From positions 372,001 through 436,000 of the forward strand of contig NZ_JANCLT010000002.1 in assembly GCF_024294785.1 (NCBI RefSeq): a DNA stretch of 64,000 nt. Direction: 5' to 3'. The notes under the pieces are model-generated. The model did not search any database, had not been told where the DNA came from, and saw only the letters and a program-made list of their open reading frames with translations. The stretch is from Ectobacillus ponti. Its GTDB lineage: Bacteria > Bacillota > Bacilli > Bacillales > Bacillaceae_G. A program made the translations under genes and the position numbers. Below are positions 9,084 through 18,013 of this stretch, in pieces (position 1 is the stretch's first letter; the number at the start of each line of letters is the position of its first letter).

Positions 9084-9725
9084 TCACACTCCTGCTCCCT
9101 TCTCTTTCATATGCACACCGTGCAGCAAATATTGTGTTTGCAGCTCCGTGTATTGCTCCAGCGTGTAGAGCTTGCGCATGGCCCAGCGGCGGAAGCCCCA
9201 CATTTGTCCCTGGACGAAAATGTTGTGGGCCACCAACGCGATCTCGTCCTGCGTCAGCGAGAATTCCCCGTTGTCGACGCACTGCTGGAGGAAGCTTTCA
9301 AACATGCCGACCATCTCCAGCTCCTTGCGCAGGACATAAGGAATGGACTCCTTCGGGAGGAAGCGGACCTCCTGGTACATGATGAGTACCTCGTCCTGCA
9401 GCTCGTCCATGACCTTGAAGTAGTTGGCGATGGCAAGCTTCAGGCTCTCCAGGCTGCCCTGCCCGATATTCAGGGCCTCCTCCAGCCGCTCCTTTACAAG
9501 CTCATAAATGCTGTCGCACACGAGGTATAATACGTCGTCCTTCGTGCGTATATATTCATACAGCGTCCCGATGCTGAAACCGGACGCCTTGGCGATTTCT
9601 CTCGTTGTCGTGCGGTGGAAGCCCTTTTGCTTAAAGAGCTGCACCGCCCCTTTCACCATCTGCTCGCGGCGAATTGCCACAAGCTTTTCATCCTTCACAG
9701 ATGCTTGAACAGTATGCTTGCTCAA
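9084..9725 (-). CDS. TetR family regulator of acyl-CoA metabolism (FadR-like)
   Basis: 213 residues if started at the TTG at 9725, which has AGGAG eight bases upstream; the open frame extends further but the upstream part lacks family features and a ribosome site. The N-terminus is a classic TetR HTH (IRREQMVKGAVQLFKQKGFH, REIAKASGFSIGTLYEYIRT). The C-terminal helical domain should bind a long or branched acyl-CoA. It sits between acyl-CoA dehydrogenase and icmF genes in one operon, so it is probably an autorepressor of the unit through the FadR-like palindrome upstream of fadF. It is not certain to be the orthologue of B. subtilis FadR, which is encoded in another operon. Confidence 0.88.
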   Translation of the reverse strand: MSKHTVQASVKDEKLVAIRREQMVKGAVQLFKQKGFHRTTTREIAKASGFSIGTLYEYIRTKDDVLYLVCDSIYELVKERLEEALNIGQGSLESLKLAIANYFKVMDELQDEVLIMYQEVRFLPKESIPYVLRKELEMVGMFESFLQQCVDNGEFSLTQDEIALVAHNIFVQGQMWGFRRWAMRKLYTLEQYTELQTQYLLHGVHMKEKGAGV

Positions 9726-9771
9726 CTCGCTCTCTCCTCTCTGTAGAGAAGCGCGGGCGAACCCGCGCTCA

Positions 9772-10911
9772 TCATTTTGCCAGCATGCGGGAAATGACAA
9801 GACGTTGAATCTCTTGTGTTCCCTCATAAATCTGTGTAATTTTCGCGTCACGCATGAAGCGCTCCACCGGATAGTCCTTCGTATAGCCATAGCCGCCGAA
9901 TACCTGCACCGCTTCTGTTGTGACCCGCATCGCAGCATCGCCGGCAAACAGTTTGGACATTGCAGATTCCTTGCCATATGGCAGGCCTGCAGATTCCAGC
10001 CAAGCAGCCTGATAGGTTAAGAGTCTTGCAGCCTCTACGCTTGTCGCCATATCAGCCAGCTTGAAGGCGATACCCTGCTGGTCGATGATCGGACGGCCAA
10101 ACTGCTGGCGCTCCTTCGCATAGCCGACCGCTGCATCAAGCGCGCCCTGGGCGATGCCCACAGCCTGCGCCGCGATGCCGTTGCGTCCGCCGTCGAGTGT
10201 CTGCATGGCGATCTTGAAGCCCTGGCCCTCTTCGCCAAGACGGTTCTCGACTGGGATGCGGCAGTCTTCAAAAATAATTTCGGTTGTTGGTGAAGAACGG
10301 ATGCCGAGCTTCGCTTCCTTCTTGCCGACAGAGAATCCAGGCGTGTCGGCTTCCACAATGAAAGCTGTTGTGCCGCGCTGCTTGGAGGACGGATCTGTCA
10401 GAGCAAATACGATGTAGATATCAGCAATGCCGCCGTTTGTGATAAAGATTTTGGAGCCGTTCAGGACGTAATGGTCGCCTTCGAGCTTCGCCATTGTGCG
10501 CATGCCGCCCGCATCAGAGCCGGAACCCGGCTCAGTCAGGCCGTACGCACCGATTTTTGTTCCCTCTGCCATTGGACGCAGGTATTTCTGCTTCTGCTCC
10601 TCTGTGCCGAACTTATATACCGGCCAGCCGGCAAGAGAGGTGTGGGCGGACAGTGTTACCCCTGTGGAGGCGCAGACGCGGGACAGCTCTTCGACCGCGA
10701 TGCAGTAGGCCAGATAGTCGCTGCCGATGCCGCCGTACTCCTCAGGCCATGGAATGCCGGTCAGGCCCAGCTCCGCCATTTTATCAAAAATAACCCGGTC
10801 AAAGCGTTCTTCTTCATCACGTTCAGCCGCAGTCGGCGCTACTTCATTTTCGGCAAAATCACGCACAGTTTTACGAATCATTTCATGTTCTTCAGATAAT
10901 TTGAATTGCAT
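9772..10911 (-). CDS. Acyl-CoA dehydrogenase (first of two)
   Basis: 379 residues from the ATG at 10911, which has GGGGG eight bases upstream (an ATG at 10917 is too close to it). FAD-dependent oxidation of acyl-CoA to trans-2-enoyl-CoA, with electrons passed to electron-transfer flavoprotein. Visible signatures are [18 protein letters not shown] and the C-terminal [20 protein letters not shown] followed by [10 protein letters not shown], where the Glu of YEGT is the catalytic base in short/branched-chain enzymes. It lies in the middle of the acyl-CoA operon beside a close paralogue, which suggests different chain-length or branched substrates. Confidence 0.93.
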   Translation of the reverse strand: MQFKLSEEHEMIRKTVRDFAENEVAPTAAERDEEERFDRVIFDKMAELGLTGIPWPEEYGGIGSDYLAYCIAVEELSRVCASTGVTLSAHTSLAGWPVYKFGTEEQKQKYLRPMAEGTKIGAYGLTEPGSGSDAGGMRTMAKLEGDHYVLNGSKIFITNGGIADIYIVFALTDPSSKQRGTTAFIVEADTPGFSVGKKEAKLGIRSSPTTEIIFEDCRIPVENRLGEEGQGFKIAMQTLDGGRNGIAAQAVGIAQGALDAAVGYAKERQQFGRPIIDQQGIAFKLADMATSVEAARLLTYQAAWLESAGLPYGKESAMSKLFAGDAAMRVTTEAVQVFGGYGYTKDYPVERFMRDAKITQIYEGTQEIQRLVISRMLAK

Positions 10912-10923
10912 CTTCATTTCCCC

Positions 10924-12054
10924 CTATAGTTGCTTGCTGATGACAATACGCTGAATTTCACTTGTGCCCTCGTAAATCTCACATACCTTCGCATCGCGGA
11001 AGAAGCGCTCCACCGCATAGTCCTTCGTATAGCCATAGCCGCCAAGCACCTGGATGGCTTCAATGGCCACATGCATGGCTGTTTGGGAAGCGAACAGCTT
11101 CGCCATGGAGGCCTCCTTGCCGCACGGGAGCCCCTGCTGGCGGAGGGAAGCTGCCCGGTACACGAGCAGGCGGGATGCCTCGACACCTGTGGCCATGTCT
11201 GCCAGCTTGAAGGCGATGCCCTGCTGCGTGTTGATGGGTTTGCCGAATTGATAACGCGTTTTTGCATACTCGTTGGCATCATGCAAGGCAGCCTCGGCAA
11301 TGCCCAAGGCCTGTGCTCCAATGCCAATCCGTCCTACGTCTAAATTCGACATCGCAATCTTAAAGCCCTGCCCTTCGGCACCCAACAGGTTCTCGGCAGG
11401 CACCCTCATATCCTCAAAGGTCAGCTGCACCGTACGGGAGCCGTGCAGCCCCATCTTGTGCTCATCCTTGCCGATGACCAGGCCCGTTGTACCCTTTTCC
11501 ACGATAAAAGCTGAAATGCCCTTGGTTCCCATTGACGGATTTGTGGAAGCAAACAGAATGTAGGTATCAGCTTCCCCGCCGTTTGTAATGAACACCTTGG
11601 AACCATTGACAACGTAGTGGTCACCGTTGCGGACCGCTTTTGTTTTCAGGCTGCCCGCATCCGAACCGGCGCCCGGCTCCGTCAGCGCGAAGGCCCCAAG
11701 CATTTCGCCCGCTGCCAGCTTTGGCACATACTTGCACTTTTGCTCCTCCGTCCCAAAGTACAGAATCGGATTCGTGCCGACAGATGTGTGTACGGCTAAA
11801 ATCACCCCGATGGCCGCACTGACCCGGGACAGCTCATGGATAGCTAAAATATAGGATGTAAAATCCATCCCGGCGCCGCCGTACTCCTCGGGAATTGGGA
11901 TCCCCATTAAACCAAGCCCACCCATTTTCCGTAAAACCTCACGCGGGAACTCCCCTTGCTCCATCTGCGGCACAAACGGCGCAATCTCCTTCTCCGCAAA
12001 ATCCCGGACCATTTTCCGCATCATGTCCTGCTCTTCTGTAAGTAGAAAATTCAT
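10924..12054 (-). CDS. Acyl-CoA dehydrogenase (second of two)
   Basis: 376 residues from ATG 12054, with GGGGG six bases upstream. The same fold and chemistry as its neighbour at 9772, with [18 protein letters not shown] for FAD/substrate contacts and [20 protein letters not shown] followed by [12 protein letters not shown] with the catalytic Glu. The 12-base spacing and the parallel layout point to an old tandem duplication. Resemblance to the short/branched-chain acyl-CoA dehydrogenases of Bacillus (AcdA and relatives) is clear, but the individual substrate cannot be assigned. Confidence 0.93.
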   Translation of the reverse strand: MNFLLTEEQDMMRKMVRDFAEKEIAPFVPQMEQGEFPREVLRKMGGLGLMGIPIPEEYGGAGMDFTSYILAIHELSRVSAAIGVILAVHTSVGTNPILYFGTEEQKCKYVPKLAAGEMLGAFALTEPGAGSDAGSLKTKAVRNGDHYVVNGSKVFITNGGEADTYILFASTNPSMGTKGISAFIVEKGTTGLVIGKDEHKMGLHGSRTVQLTFEDMRVPAENLLGAEGQGFKIAMSNLDVGRIGIGAQALGIAEAALHDANEYAKTRYQFGKPINTQQGIAFKLADMATGVEASRLLVYRAASLRQQGLPCGKEASMAKLFASQTAMHVAIEAIQVLGGYGYTKDYAVERFFRDAKVCEIYEGTSEIQRIVISKQL

Positions 12055-12068
12055 GTCCATCCCCCATC

Positions 12069-12115
12069 TAAGTGCTGAAGCGGCTCGTTCGGCAAGCCAG
12101 CCGCCCCAGCTGAAT
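12069..12115 (-). repeat. Truncated copy of the REP-like structured element
   Basis: The first 24 bases (TAAGTGCTGAAGCGGCTCGT and on) match the start of the two full elements at 13001-13247, and the closing GCAAGCCAGCCGC matches their end, while the middle is missing. The basal stem GCGGCT/AGCCGC is kept. It lies in the gap between the acyl-CoA dehydrogenase and 3-hydroxyacyl-CoA dehydrogenase genes. Confidence 0.65.
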
Positions 12116-12130
12116 CTATTTCCCTAGCAA

Positions 12131-12982
12131 TCACTCATACACATAAAAGCCGCGGCCGCTCTTCTTGCCGAGCCAGCCGGCGCTCACATATTTCCGCAGC
12201 AGCGGGCATGGGCGGTATTTGCTGTCGCCTAAGCCCTCGTGCAGCACTTCCATGATATACAGGCACGTATCGAGGCCGATGAAGTCAGCCAGCGTCAGCG
12301 GGCCCATCGGATGGTTCATGCCAAGCTTCATGACGTCATCAATGGCTTCCTTCGTTGCCACGCCCTCATATAAAGCATAGATGGCTTCGTTGATCATCGG
12401 CAGCAGAATGCGGTTGGAGATGAAGCCAGGGAAGTCATTTACCTCCACCGGTGTTTTGCCGATGTTTTTCGTAATGTCCTCGATGGTCTGATATACCTCA
12501 TCCGTTGTCGCAAGGCCGCGGATGATTTCCACGAGCTTCATGACCGGCACCGGGTTCATAAAATGCATGCCGATGACCTGCTCCGGACGCTTTGTCACCG
12601 CTGCGATTTCCGTAATCGGCAGGGAGGATGTGTTGGTCGCTAAAATGGCATGGGCCGGAGCCAGCTCATCCAGCTGTGCAAAAATTTGCTTCTTAATGTT
12701 CATCTGCTCGATGGCCGCCTCAATCACAAGGTCCGCTCCCCGGGCAGCTTCAATATCCAACGTCGGCTGGATGCGGTCCAGCACAGCCTGCTTTTCTTCC
12801 TCTGTCATGCGGCCCTTATCCACAGTACGGGACAAATTTTTCGTAATAATGCCAAGGCCGCGGTCGAGCTGCTCCTGCTTCAAGTCCTGCAGCGTGACGC
12901 TGTACCCGGCTGCCGCACACACCTGCGCGATACCGGAACCCATTTGACCTGCACCAATCACCAAAATATTTTGTACGCCCAT
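12131..12982 (-). CDS. 3-hydroxybutyryl-CoA dehydrogenase
   Basis: 283 residues, typical for bacterial Hbd. It oxidises 3-hydroxyacyl-CoA to 3-ketoacyl-CoA with NAD(P), the third step of beta-oxidation. The Rossmann motif VIGAGQMGSGIAQVCAAAGY is at the N-terminus, followed by the dehydrogenase signature around GMHFMNPVPVMKLVEIIRG containing the catalytic His, and the C-terminal helical domain with PMGPLTLADFIGLDTCLYIM. GGAGGAG precedes the ATG. It is separated from the thiolase gene upstream by two tandem structured elements and lies in the same operon direction. Confidence 0.94.
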   Translation of the reverse strand: MGVQNILVIGAGQMGSGIAQVCAAAGYSVTLQDLKQEQLDRGLGIITKNLSRTVDKGRMTEEEKQAVLDRIQPTLDIEAARGADLVIEAAIEQMNIKKQIFAQLDELAPAHAILATNTSSLPITEIAAVTKRPEQVIGMHFMNPVPVMKLVEIIRGLATTDEVYQTIEDITKNIGKTPVEVNDFPGFISNRILLPMINEAIYALYEGVATKEAIDDVMKLGMNHPMGPLTLADFIGLDTCLYIMEVLHEGLGDSKYRPCPLLRKYVSAGWLGKKSGRGFYVYE

Positions 12983-13000
12983 CTTTTCTCCTCCTCTAAT

Positions 13001-13123
13001 TAAGTGCTGAAGCGGCTCGTTCAGCTTGCAGAAAGGAGATTCTGACCGCTAACAGGCGCTGTTTGCCTGTTATGCGGGCAGGTTCTCCCTGGCGGCAAGC
13101 TAGCCGCTGAAGCCGGATACCCC
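13001..13123 (-). repeat. REP-like structured element, copy 1
   Basis: A 123-base element folding into a long branched hairpin. Pairing arms include GCGGCT/AGCCGC (13012-13017 with 13102-13107), GCTTGC/GCAAGC, GGAGA/TCTCC and an inner AACAGGC/GCCTGTT stem with a GCTGTTT loop. It lies in tandem with copy 2 in the gap between thiolase and 3-hydroxybutyryl-CoA dehydrogenase genes. On the mRNA strand it begins GGGTATCCGGCTTCAGCGG. From memory it resembles the short interspersed elements common between genes in Bacillaceae; that match needs a search. Confidence 0.75.
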
Positions 13124-13247
13124 TAAGTGCTGAAGCGGCTTGCTCAGCCCCCAGAAGGGGAGGTTCCCCGACCTGAAAGGTGCTGTTTGCCTCTCCGTGT
13201 CGGGGGTTCTCCCCTGGCAGGGGGCTAGCCGCTGAAGCCGGATACCC
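13124..13247 (-). repeat. REP-like structured element, copy 2
   Basis: A 124-base direct repeat of copy 1 with identical ends (TAAGTGCTGAAGCGGCT and GCTAGCCGCTGAAGCCGGAT) but different stem sequences. Where copy 1 pairs GCTTGC/GCAAGC, this copy pairs GCCCCC/GGGGGC, and it has GGGGA/TCCCC where copy 1 has GGAGA/TCTCC. Both sides of the stems changed together, so structure rather than sequence is conserved. The loop GCTGTTTGCC is kept. It ends five bases before the thiolase stop. Confidence 0.75.
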
Positions 13248-13252
13248 AAAAA

Positions 13253-14434
13253 TTACCGAACCTCAATCATAATCGCGTCGCCCTGGCCGCCGCCGCTACA
13301 GATGGAGGCGATGCCGATGCCGCCGCCGCGCTGCTTCAGTGCATGGATCAGGGATACAATGATACGCGCGCCGCTTGCGCCGATTGGATGGCCCATCGCC
13401 ACCGCGCCGCCGTTGACGTTCACCTTCTCAGGGTCGATGCCTGCCAGTTGGATGCTTGCCAAAGCCACTGCCGCGAATGCTTCGTTGATTTCGAACAGGT
13501 CGATCTCCTCTACCTTTTTGCCGGTCTTTTTCAGGAGCTCGTTGATCGCATAGCCCGGTGTCTTCGGGAAGTCCTTGGATTCAATTGCCATGGCTGTGTG
13601 GCCCAGGATGGTCGCCAGCGGTGTCCGTCCCTCCACCTGGGCGCGCTCCTCACTCATCAGCACGAGGGCAGCAGCACCGTCGTTAATGCCCGGGGCATTG
13701 CCCGCGGTAATCGTGCCGTCCGCGCCAAATGCGGGCTTCAGCTTTGCCAGCTTTTCAATGGAGGTATCCGCACGAGGAGACTCATCATGCAGCACGACAA
13801 TCGGGTCCCCTTTGCGCTGCGGGATGCTGACCGGCACAATTTCTTCCTCGAACTTGCCTTCCTCACGGGCGGCAACGGCACGCATATGGCTGCGGTAGGA
13901 CCAGGCATCCTGCTCCTCGCGGGAAATGCCAAGCTCACGGGCTGTATCACTTCCGTACGTTCCCATATGTACGCCGGAGAACGCACAGGTTAGACCATCC
14001 GCTATATTCAAATCTTCCACATTGCTGTGGCCCATGCGGTAGCCCCAGCGCGCACCACGTAAAATGTACGGGGAGCTGCTCATGGATTCCATGCCGCCCG
14101 CCACGATGACGGACTCTTCCCCGGCGCGGATCAGGGTGTCGGCCAAGGTCACTGCCCGCATGCCGGACGCGCACACTTTGTTCACCGTTTCTGTCTTCAC
14201 TTCCCACGGAAGCCCTGCCAGGCGCGCTGCCTGCCGGGAAGGAATCTGCCCCTGCCCGCCTTGGATGACCGTGCCGAAGATGACCTCGCCGACCTGGTCA
14301 GCCGCCACACCGGCGCGCTCCAGGGCTGCCCCAATGGCCAGACCGCCTAATTCCACCGCCTTCAAATCCTTCAAAGCACCGCCGTACTTGCCGACCGGTG
14401 TTCTTGCCGCTCCTACGATTACTGTTTTCCCCAT
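13253..14434 (-). CDS. Acetyl-CoA C-acetyltransferase (thiolase)
   Basis: 393 residues from the ATG at 14434, the standard thiolase length; GGGGG is eight bases upstream, whereas the ATG at 14440 is too close to it. It cleaves 3-ketoacyl-CoA or condenses two acetyl-CoA. Nucleophile Cys88 is in VNKVCASGMRAV; the other active-site blocks are NGGAVAMGHPIGASGAR and CSGGGQGDA near the C-terminus. It follows fadF and precedes hbd in the acyl-CoA operon, completing a beta-oxidation set except for enoyl-CoA hydratase, which is not in the window. Confidence 0.95.
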   Translation of the reverse strand: MGKTVIVGAARTPVGKYGGALKDLKAVELGGLAIGAALERAGVAADQVGEVIFGTVIQGGQGQIPSRQAARLAGLPWEVKTETVNKVCASGMRAVTLADTLIRAGEESVIVAGGMESMSSSPYILRGARWGYRMGHSNVEDLNIADGLTCAFSGVHMGTYGSDTARELGISREEQDAWSYRSHMRAVAAREEGKFEEEIVPVSIPQRKGDPIVVLHDESPRADTSIEKLAKLKPAFGADGTITAGNAPGINDGAAALVLMSEERAQVEGRTPLATILGHTAMAIESKDFPKTPGYAINELLKKTGKKVEEIDLFEINEAFAAVALASIQLAGIDPEKVNVNGGAVAMGHPIGASGARIIVSLIHALKQRGGGIGIASICSGGGQGDAIMIEVR

Positions 14435-14479
14435 GTTCATATCCCCCTTTAATTGTCGATTGAACGCTCGTTCAGTCCC

Positions 14480-14520
14480 GTTTCCGGGCAAAGAGGTGCC
14501 TCTGCACCTCTTCCCGAAAC
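14480..14520 (-). other. Strong stem-loop between fadF and the thiolase gene
   Basis: An interrupted stem of 17 pairs: GTTTC, GGG and AAGAGGTGC pair with GCACCTCTT, CCC and GAAAC around a CTCT loop. It begins three bases after the fadF stop. No U-run follows in the operon direction, so it is more likely an RNA-stabilising or partial-termination element than a full terminator. A small palindrome TGAACGCTCGTTCA lies next to it at 14461-14474. Confidence 0.6.
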
Positions 14521-14522
14521 TC

Positions 14523-16616
14523 TTATGCGCCGATGACCGCGCGCTCCAGCAGCTCTGCCACGTCCAATGTTTGAATGCTTTCGTCCACTTCCTTCGCCTT
14601 CGTGCCGTCGCTCAGCATCGTCAAGCAGTACGGACAGCCGGAGCTGATCACGGACGGGTTGACTGCGATGGCCTGCTCGGTGCGCGCCACGTTAATGCGC
14701 GTGCCGGCCGTTTCCTCCATCCACATGAGGCCGCCGCCCGCGCCGCAGCACATGCCGGTATCGCGGTTGCGCTCCATCTCCACAAGGTTCACACCCGGGA
14801 TGGCCTTCAGGATGCTGCGCGGTGCCTCGTACACCTCGTTGTAGCGGCCGAGGTAGCAGGAATCATGGAATGTGATGGTTTCATTGACTGCATGAGTTGG
14901 CTTCAGCTTGCCTTCCTGTACGAGCTGCGCCAGCACCTCTGTATGGTGGAAGACCTCTGCCTGCAGTCCGAAATCCGGATACTCATTTTTGAAAATGTTA
15001 TAAGCATGCGGGTCGATGGTCACAATCTTCTTCACGCCCGCTTTTTCAAATTCTTCAATGTTCTTCGCCGCAAGATCCTGGAACAGGAACTCATTGCCGA
15101 GACGGCGCGGTGTGTCGCCGGAGTTCTTCTCCTTGTTGCCAAGAATCGCAAAGCTTACGCCCGCTTCATTCAGCAGCTTCGCAAACGCCAGCGCGATTTT
15201 TTGGCTGCGGCTGTCATAAGAGCCCATGGAGCCGACCCAGAACAAGTACTCGAACTCCTCGCCCTTCTTCTGCATTTCTTTTACTGTCGGAATCACAACA
15301 TCCTCGCGGGATTCGCGCCAGTCCTCGCGCTCCTTCTTGCTGAGGCCCCACGGGTTGCCCTGGCGCTCGATATTGGTCATCGCGCGCTGCGCTTCCGGAT
15401 CCATGCTGCCCTCAGTCAGCACGAGGTAACGGCGGAGGTCGATGATTTTATCGACATGCTCATTCATGACCGGGCATTGATCTTCGCAGTTGCGGCATGT
15501 TGTACATGCCCAGATTTCCTCTTCCGTGATGACTTCGCCGATCAGACTTGGGCTGTAAGCGACAGCCGCAGCCGTTTCGCTTTGCCCTTTGCCGGCTGCC
15601 TGCAGCGCCAGCTGGTTGCCTCTCGTATTGTTGAAAGCAAAAGCCGGTACCCAAGGGGTGCGGGAGGTCACTGCCGCCCCTGTATCAGTGAGATGGTCAC
15701 GCAATTTTAAAATCAAGTCCATCGGCGACAGCATTTTGCCGGTGCCGGTTGCCGGGCACATATTCGTGCAGCGTCCGCACTCCACGCAGGCGTACAGGTC
15801 GATGAGTTGCGTCTGCTTGAAGTCTTCAATGCGGCCGACGCCGAAGGTTTCCTGCGTTTCATCTTCAAAATCGATTTTTTCCAGCTTGCCCGGGTTTGTC
15901 AGACGTCCAAGAAAGACGTTGGCCGGACCGGAAATCAAGTGGGCATGCTTGGATTGCGGCACATACACCAGGAAGGTTAACAGGATGACAAGATGCACCC
16001 ACCAGCAGAAGTAGAAGATGACAGCGCTTGCAGTTGTGCCAAGACCGGACAACACAAAGGAGATGACAGAGGCAATCGGTTCGCCCCATGATGCCGCTTC
16101 GCCATGCCAGATGATGCCTGCGCCGTTTCCTAACAGAACGGAAATCATCAGGCCGCCGATAAAGATCAGCACAAGGCCAGATTTAAAATTGCGCTTCAAG
16201 CGCACAAGCTTTTCAATGTAGCGGCGGTAAAACGCCCAAAATACTGCAACGAGAATAACTAAGGTGACAATTTCTTGGAAGAAGGTAAAGGCAGGGTAGA
16301 GCGGTCCAAGCGGGAGGTGTGATCCAGGTGCAAGGCCTTTCCAGATGAAGTCGATGGCCCCGAATTGGACAAGAATGAAACCGTAGAAAAACATGACGTG
16401 CATGATGCCGCTTTTCTTATCCTTCAGCAGCTTCTTCTGTCCGAACACGTTCGTTTTCACGCGGTTCCAGCGTTCCTTCACATTGTTGTCAAACTCGACC
16501 TTCTTGCCGAGCCTGATGTAGGCAATGCGGGTTTGGACAAGGTATACGAATAAATAGAGTGCATAGGCTGTAATTCCGAGAAACGCCAGCCAGTTGACGA
16601 TGAGCCAGCCATTCAT
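14523..16616 (-). CDS. fadF: FadF-like membrane iron-sulfur oxidoreductase of beta-oxidation
   Basis: 697 residues, matching B. subtilis FadF (YwjF) in build. The N-terminal 240 residues hold about five membrane segments (NarI/HdrE-like). A pair of [4Fe-4S] motifs follows: CVECGRCTNMCPATG near residue 275 and CTTCRNCEDQCPVMNEHV near 370. The C-terminal half has heterodisulfide-reductase-type CCG features, with CYLGRYNEVYEAPRSIL and GMCCGAGGGLMW. The likely role is to take electrons from acyl-CoA dehydrogenases, through electron-transfer flavoprotein, into the quinone pool; this is family-level inference. It is the first gene of the acyl-CoA operon and is divergent from clsB, as its homologue neighbours ywjE in B. 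subtilis. Confidence 0.92.
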   Translation of the reverse strand: MNGWLIVNWLAFLGITAYALYLFVYLVQTRIAYIRLGKKVEFDNNVKERWNRVKTNVFGQKKLLKDKKSGIMHVMFFYGFILVQFGAIDFIWKGLAPGSHLPLGPLYPAFTFFQEIVTLVILVAVFWAFYRRYIEKLVRLKRNFKSGLVLIFIGGLMISVLLGNGAGIIWHGEAASWGEPIASVISFVLSGLGTTASAVIFYFCWWVHLVILLTFLVYVPQSKHAHLISGPANVFLGRLTNPGKLEKIDFEDETQETFGVGRIEDFKQTQLIDLYACVECGRCTNMCPATGTGKMLSPMDLILKLRDHLTDTGAAVTSRTPWVPAFAFNNTRGNQLALQAAGKGQSETAAAVAYSPSLIGEVITEEEIWACTTCRNCEDQCPVMNEHVDKIIDLRRYLVLTEGSMDPEAQRAMTNIERQGNPWGLSKKEREDWRESREDVVIPTVKEMQKKGEEFEYLFWVGSMGSYDSRSQKIALAFAKLLNEAGVSFAILGNKEKNSGDTPRRLGNEFLFQDLAAKNIEEFEKAGVKKIVTIDPHAYNIFKNEYPDFGLQAEVFHHTEVLAQLVQEGKLKPTHAVNETITFHDSCYLGRYNEVYEAPRSILKAIPGVNLVEMERNRDTGMCCGAGGGLMWMEETAGTRINVARTEQAIAVNPSVISSGCPYCLTMLSDGTKAKEVDESIQTLDVAELLERAVIGA

Positions 16617-16697
16617 GCTGCTTCAACCCCTCTCATTATAGTGTTCATTACAAACTATTCGAAAATCATGTAATTTTCTGAATTGTAATCTACTTCC

Positions 16698-16725
16698 ATT
16701 ATATAATGAGTGAGCATTCAGTCAA
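16698..16725 (-). promoter_or_regulatory. SigA promoter of the acyl-CoA operon with embedded FadR-like operator
   Basis: On the minus strand TTGACT (16725-16720), a 16-base spacer and TATAAT (16703-16698) form a near-consensus promoter 82 bases before fadF. The 18-bp imperfect palindrome TGAGTGAGCATTCAGTCA (16707-16724) covers the -35 and the spacer and is close to the FadR box of Bacillus (TGAATGA, four bases, TCATTCA). A TetR-type repressor bound here would block the polymerase directly; the operon encodes such a protein. Confidence 0.8.
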
Positions 16726-16808
16726 CCATTTTGTTGTACGGCACGAATGAATTTTTTTCGACAAAGCGGCAGAAACTAGGGAGACCAGTGTACAGGGGGG
16801 AAAACACG

Positions 16809-18002
16809 ATGACGGTTTTTCTTCTCGTGTTGCTGCTGTTCATCGCCTGGCTGCCGGTGGATTTCTGGCTGGGGCGCAGACGGCAGCTGAAGCGCGTGAG
16901 ACAGCGGGCCTTTCCGCGGCGCAAAAGTGATTTTCGGCTTTATACATACGGCAAGATGTTATATAGGGATCTATTTGCTGATATAGAACAAGCAAAGGAC
17001 CATATTCATATTTTATTTTTCATCGTAAAGAATGATGCAGTCAGCCAGCGTTTTCTTCAGCTTTTAATGAAAAAGGCACAGGAAGGCGTGGAGGTGCGCC
17101 TGCTGCTTGACCGGGTCGGCAGCCATCTGCTGTCGCGCAAATCCATCAGGGAGCTGCGGCGTGCCGGCGTCCATTTTGCTTTCTGCCACAACCCGCGCTT
17201 TCCCTACTTCTTTTACAGCATCAATCAGCGCAATCATCGGAAAATTACGGTCATTGACGGAAAAATCGGCTATGTGGGCGGCTTTAACATCGGAGAAGAA
17301 TATCTCGGGAACGATCCAAAGCTCGGCAACTGGCGGGACTATCATCTGCGCCTGACCGGCGAGGGCGTCCAGGATTTGCAGACGCAATTTCTGCATGATT
17401 GGCGGGATGATACGAAGGAGAATTTGCTCAGGGAATCGAGGTACTTCCCGCCGCTTTTGCCGGGCGCGGTAGAGCACTATTTTGTCCCCACGGACGGCGC
17501 GTATCTGCAGCAGACCTTTCTGGATTTGATTGAAATGGCCCAGCATGATATTTATATCGGCACCCCTTACTTCATCCCCGGCAAGCGTCTCATGGATGCG
17601 CTTATTCAGGCAGCGCAGCGCGGTGTGCGGATTGCGGTGCTCGTGCCGAAAAAATCAGACCATCCCTTGGTCCGTGAGGCCAAGTTCCCGTATATGCGGC
17701 AACTGCTGCGGGAGGGCTGCGACGTGTACGAGTTCTTGAACGGCTTTTTTCACGCAAAAATCTTTATTGTCGATGGCCACATCTGTGATATCGGAACGGC
17801 CAACTTTGATTTGCGCAGCCTCTATATCAATCATGAAATGAACTGCATCATGCAAGACTCCTCCTTTTTTGCCGCCATCAAAAAAGAGGTGGATGAGGAT
17901 TTGGAAGCCTCCCGCAAGCTTACCCTGGAGGACGTTGAGAGACTGTCCTTTGGCGAGCGGCTGAAGGAGAAAATCGGCACAATCATCGCATTCTTTTTAT
18001 AG
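16809..18002 (+). CDS. clsB: Cardiolipin synthase, ClsB/YwjE type
   Basis: 397 residues from the ATG at 16809, preceded by AGGGGGG; the open frame upstream lacks family features. It joins two phosphatidylglycerol molecules to cardiolipin at the membrane. One N-terminal membrane segment ([18 protein letters not shown]) is followed by two phospholipase-D HKD motifs: [20 protein letters not shown] in the first half and [20 protein letters not shown] in the second. The single membrane segment and length fit the minor enzyme YwjE rather than the longer ClsA type. uvsE follows 12 bases later, as in the ywjE-ywjD pair of B. subtilis. Confidence 0.92.
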   Translation: MTVFLLVLLLFIAWLPVDFWLGRRRQLKRVRQRAFPRRKSDFRLYTYGKMLYRDLFADIEQAKDHIHILFFIVKNDAVSQRFLQLLMKKAQEGVEVRLLLDRVGSHLLSRKSIRELRRAGVHFAFCHNPRFPYFFYSINQRNHRKITVIDGKIGYVGGFNIGEEYLGNDPKLGNWRDYHLRLTGEGVQDLQTQFLHDWRDDTKENLLRESRYFPPLLPGAVEHYFVPTDGAYLQQTFLDLIEMAQHDIYIGTPYFIPGKRLMDALIQAAQRGVRIAVLVPKKSDHPLVREAKFPYMRQLLREGCDVYEFLNGFFHAKIFIVDGHICDIGTANFDLRSLYINHEMNCIMQDSSFFAAIKKEVDEDLEASRKLTLEDVERLSFGERLKEKIGTIIAFFL

Positions 18003-18013
18003 GGGGAATTCCA

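Noticed and set aside
13001-13247. Insertion sequence or transposon ends
   Set aside because: No transposase gene and no target duplication; the elements are short, structured and tandem.
14461-14474. TGAACGCTCGTTCA palindrome as a second FadR operator
   Set aside because: The spacing (6-bp arms, 2-base centre) differs from the FadR box and it lies inside the operon after fadF; kept only as a note.
14064-15710. 548-codon open frame on the plus strand across the thiolase and fadF genes
   Set aside because: It spans two well-supported genes and their intergenic hairpin in antisense and has no start signal.
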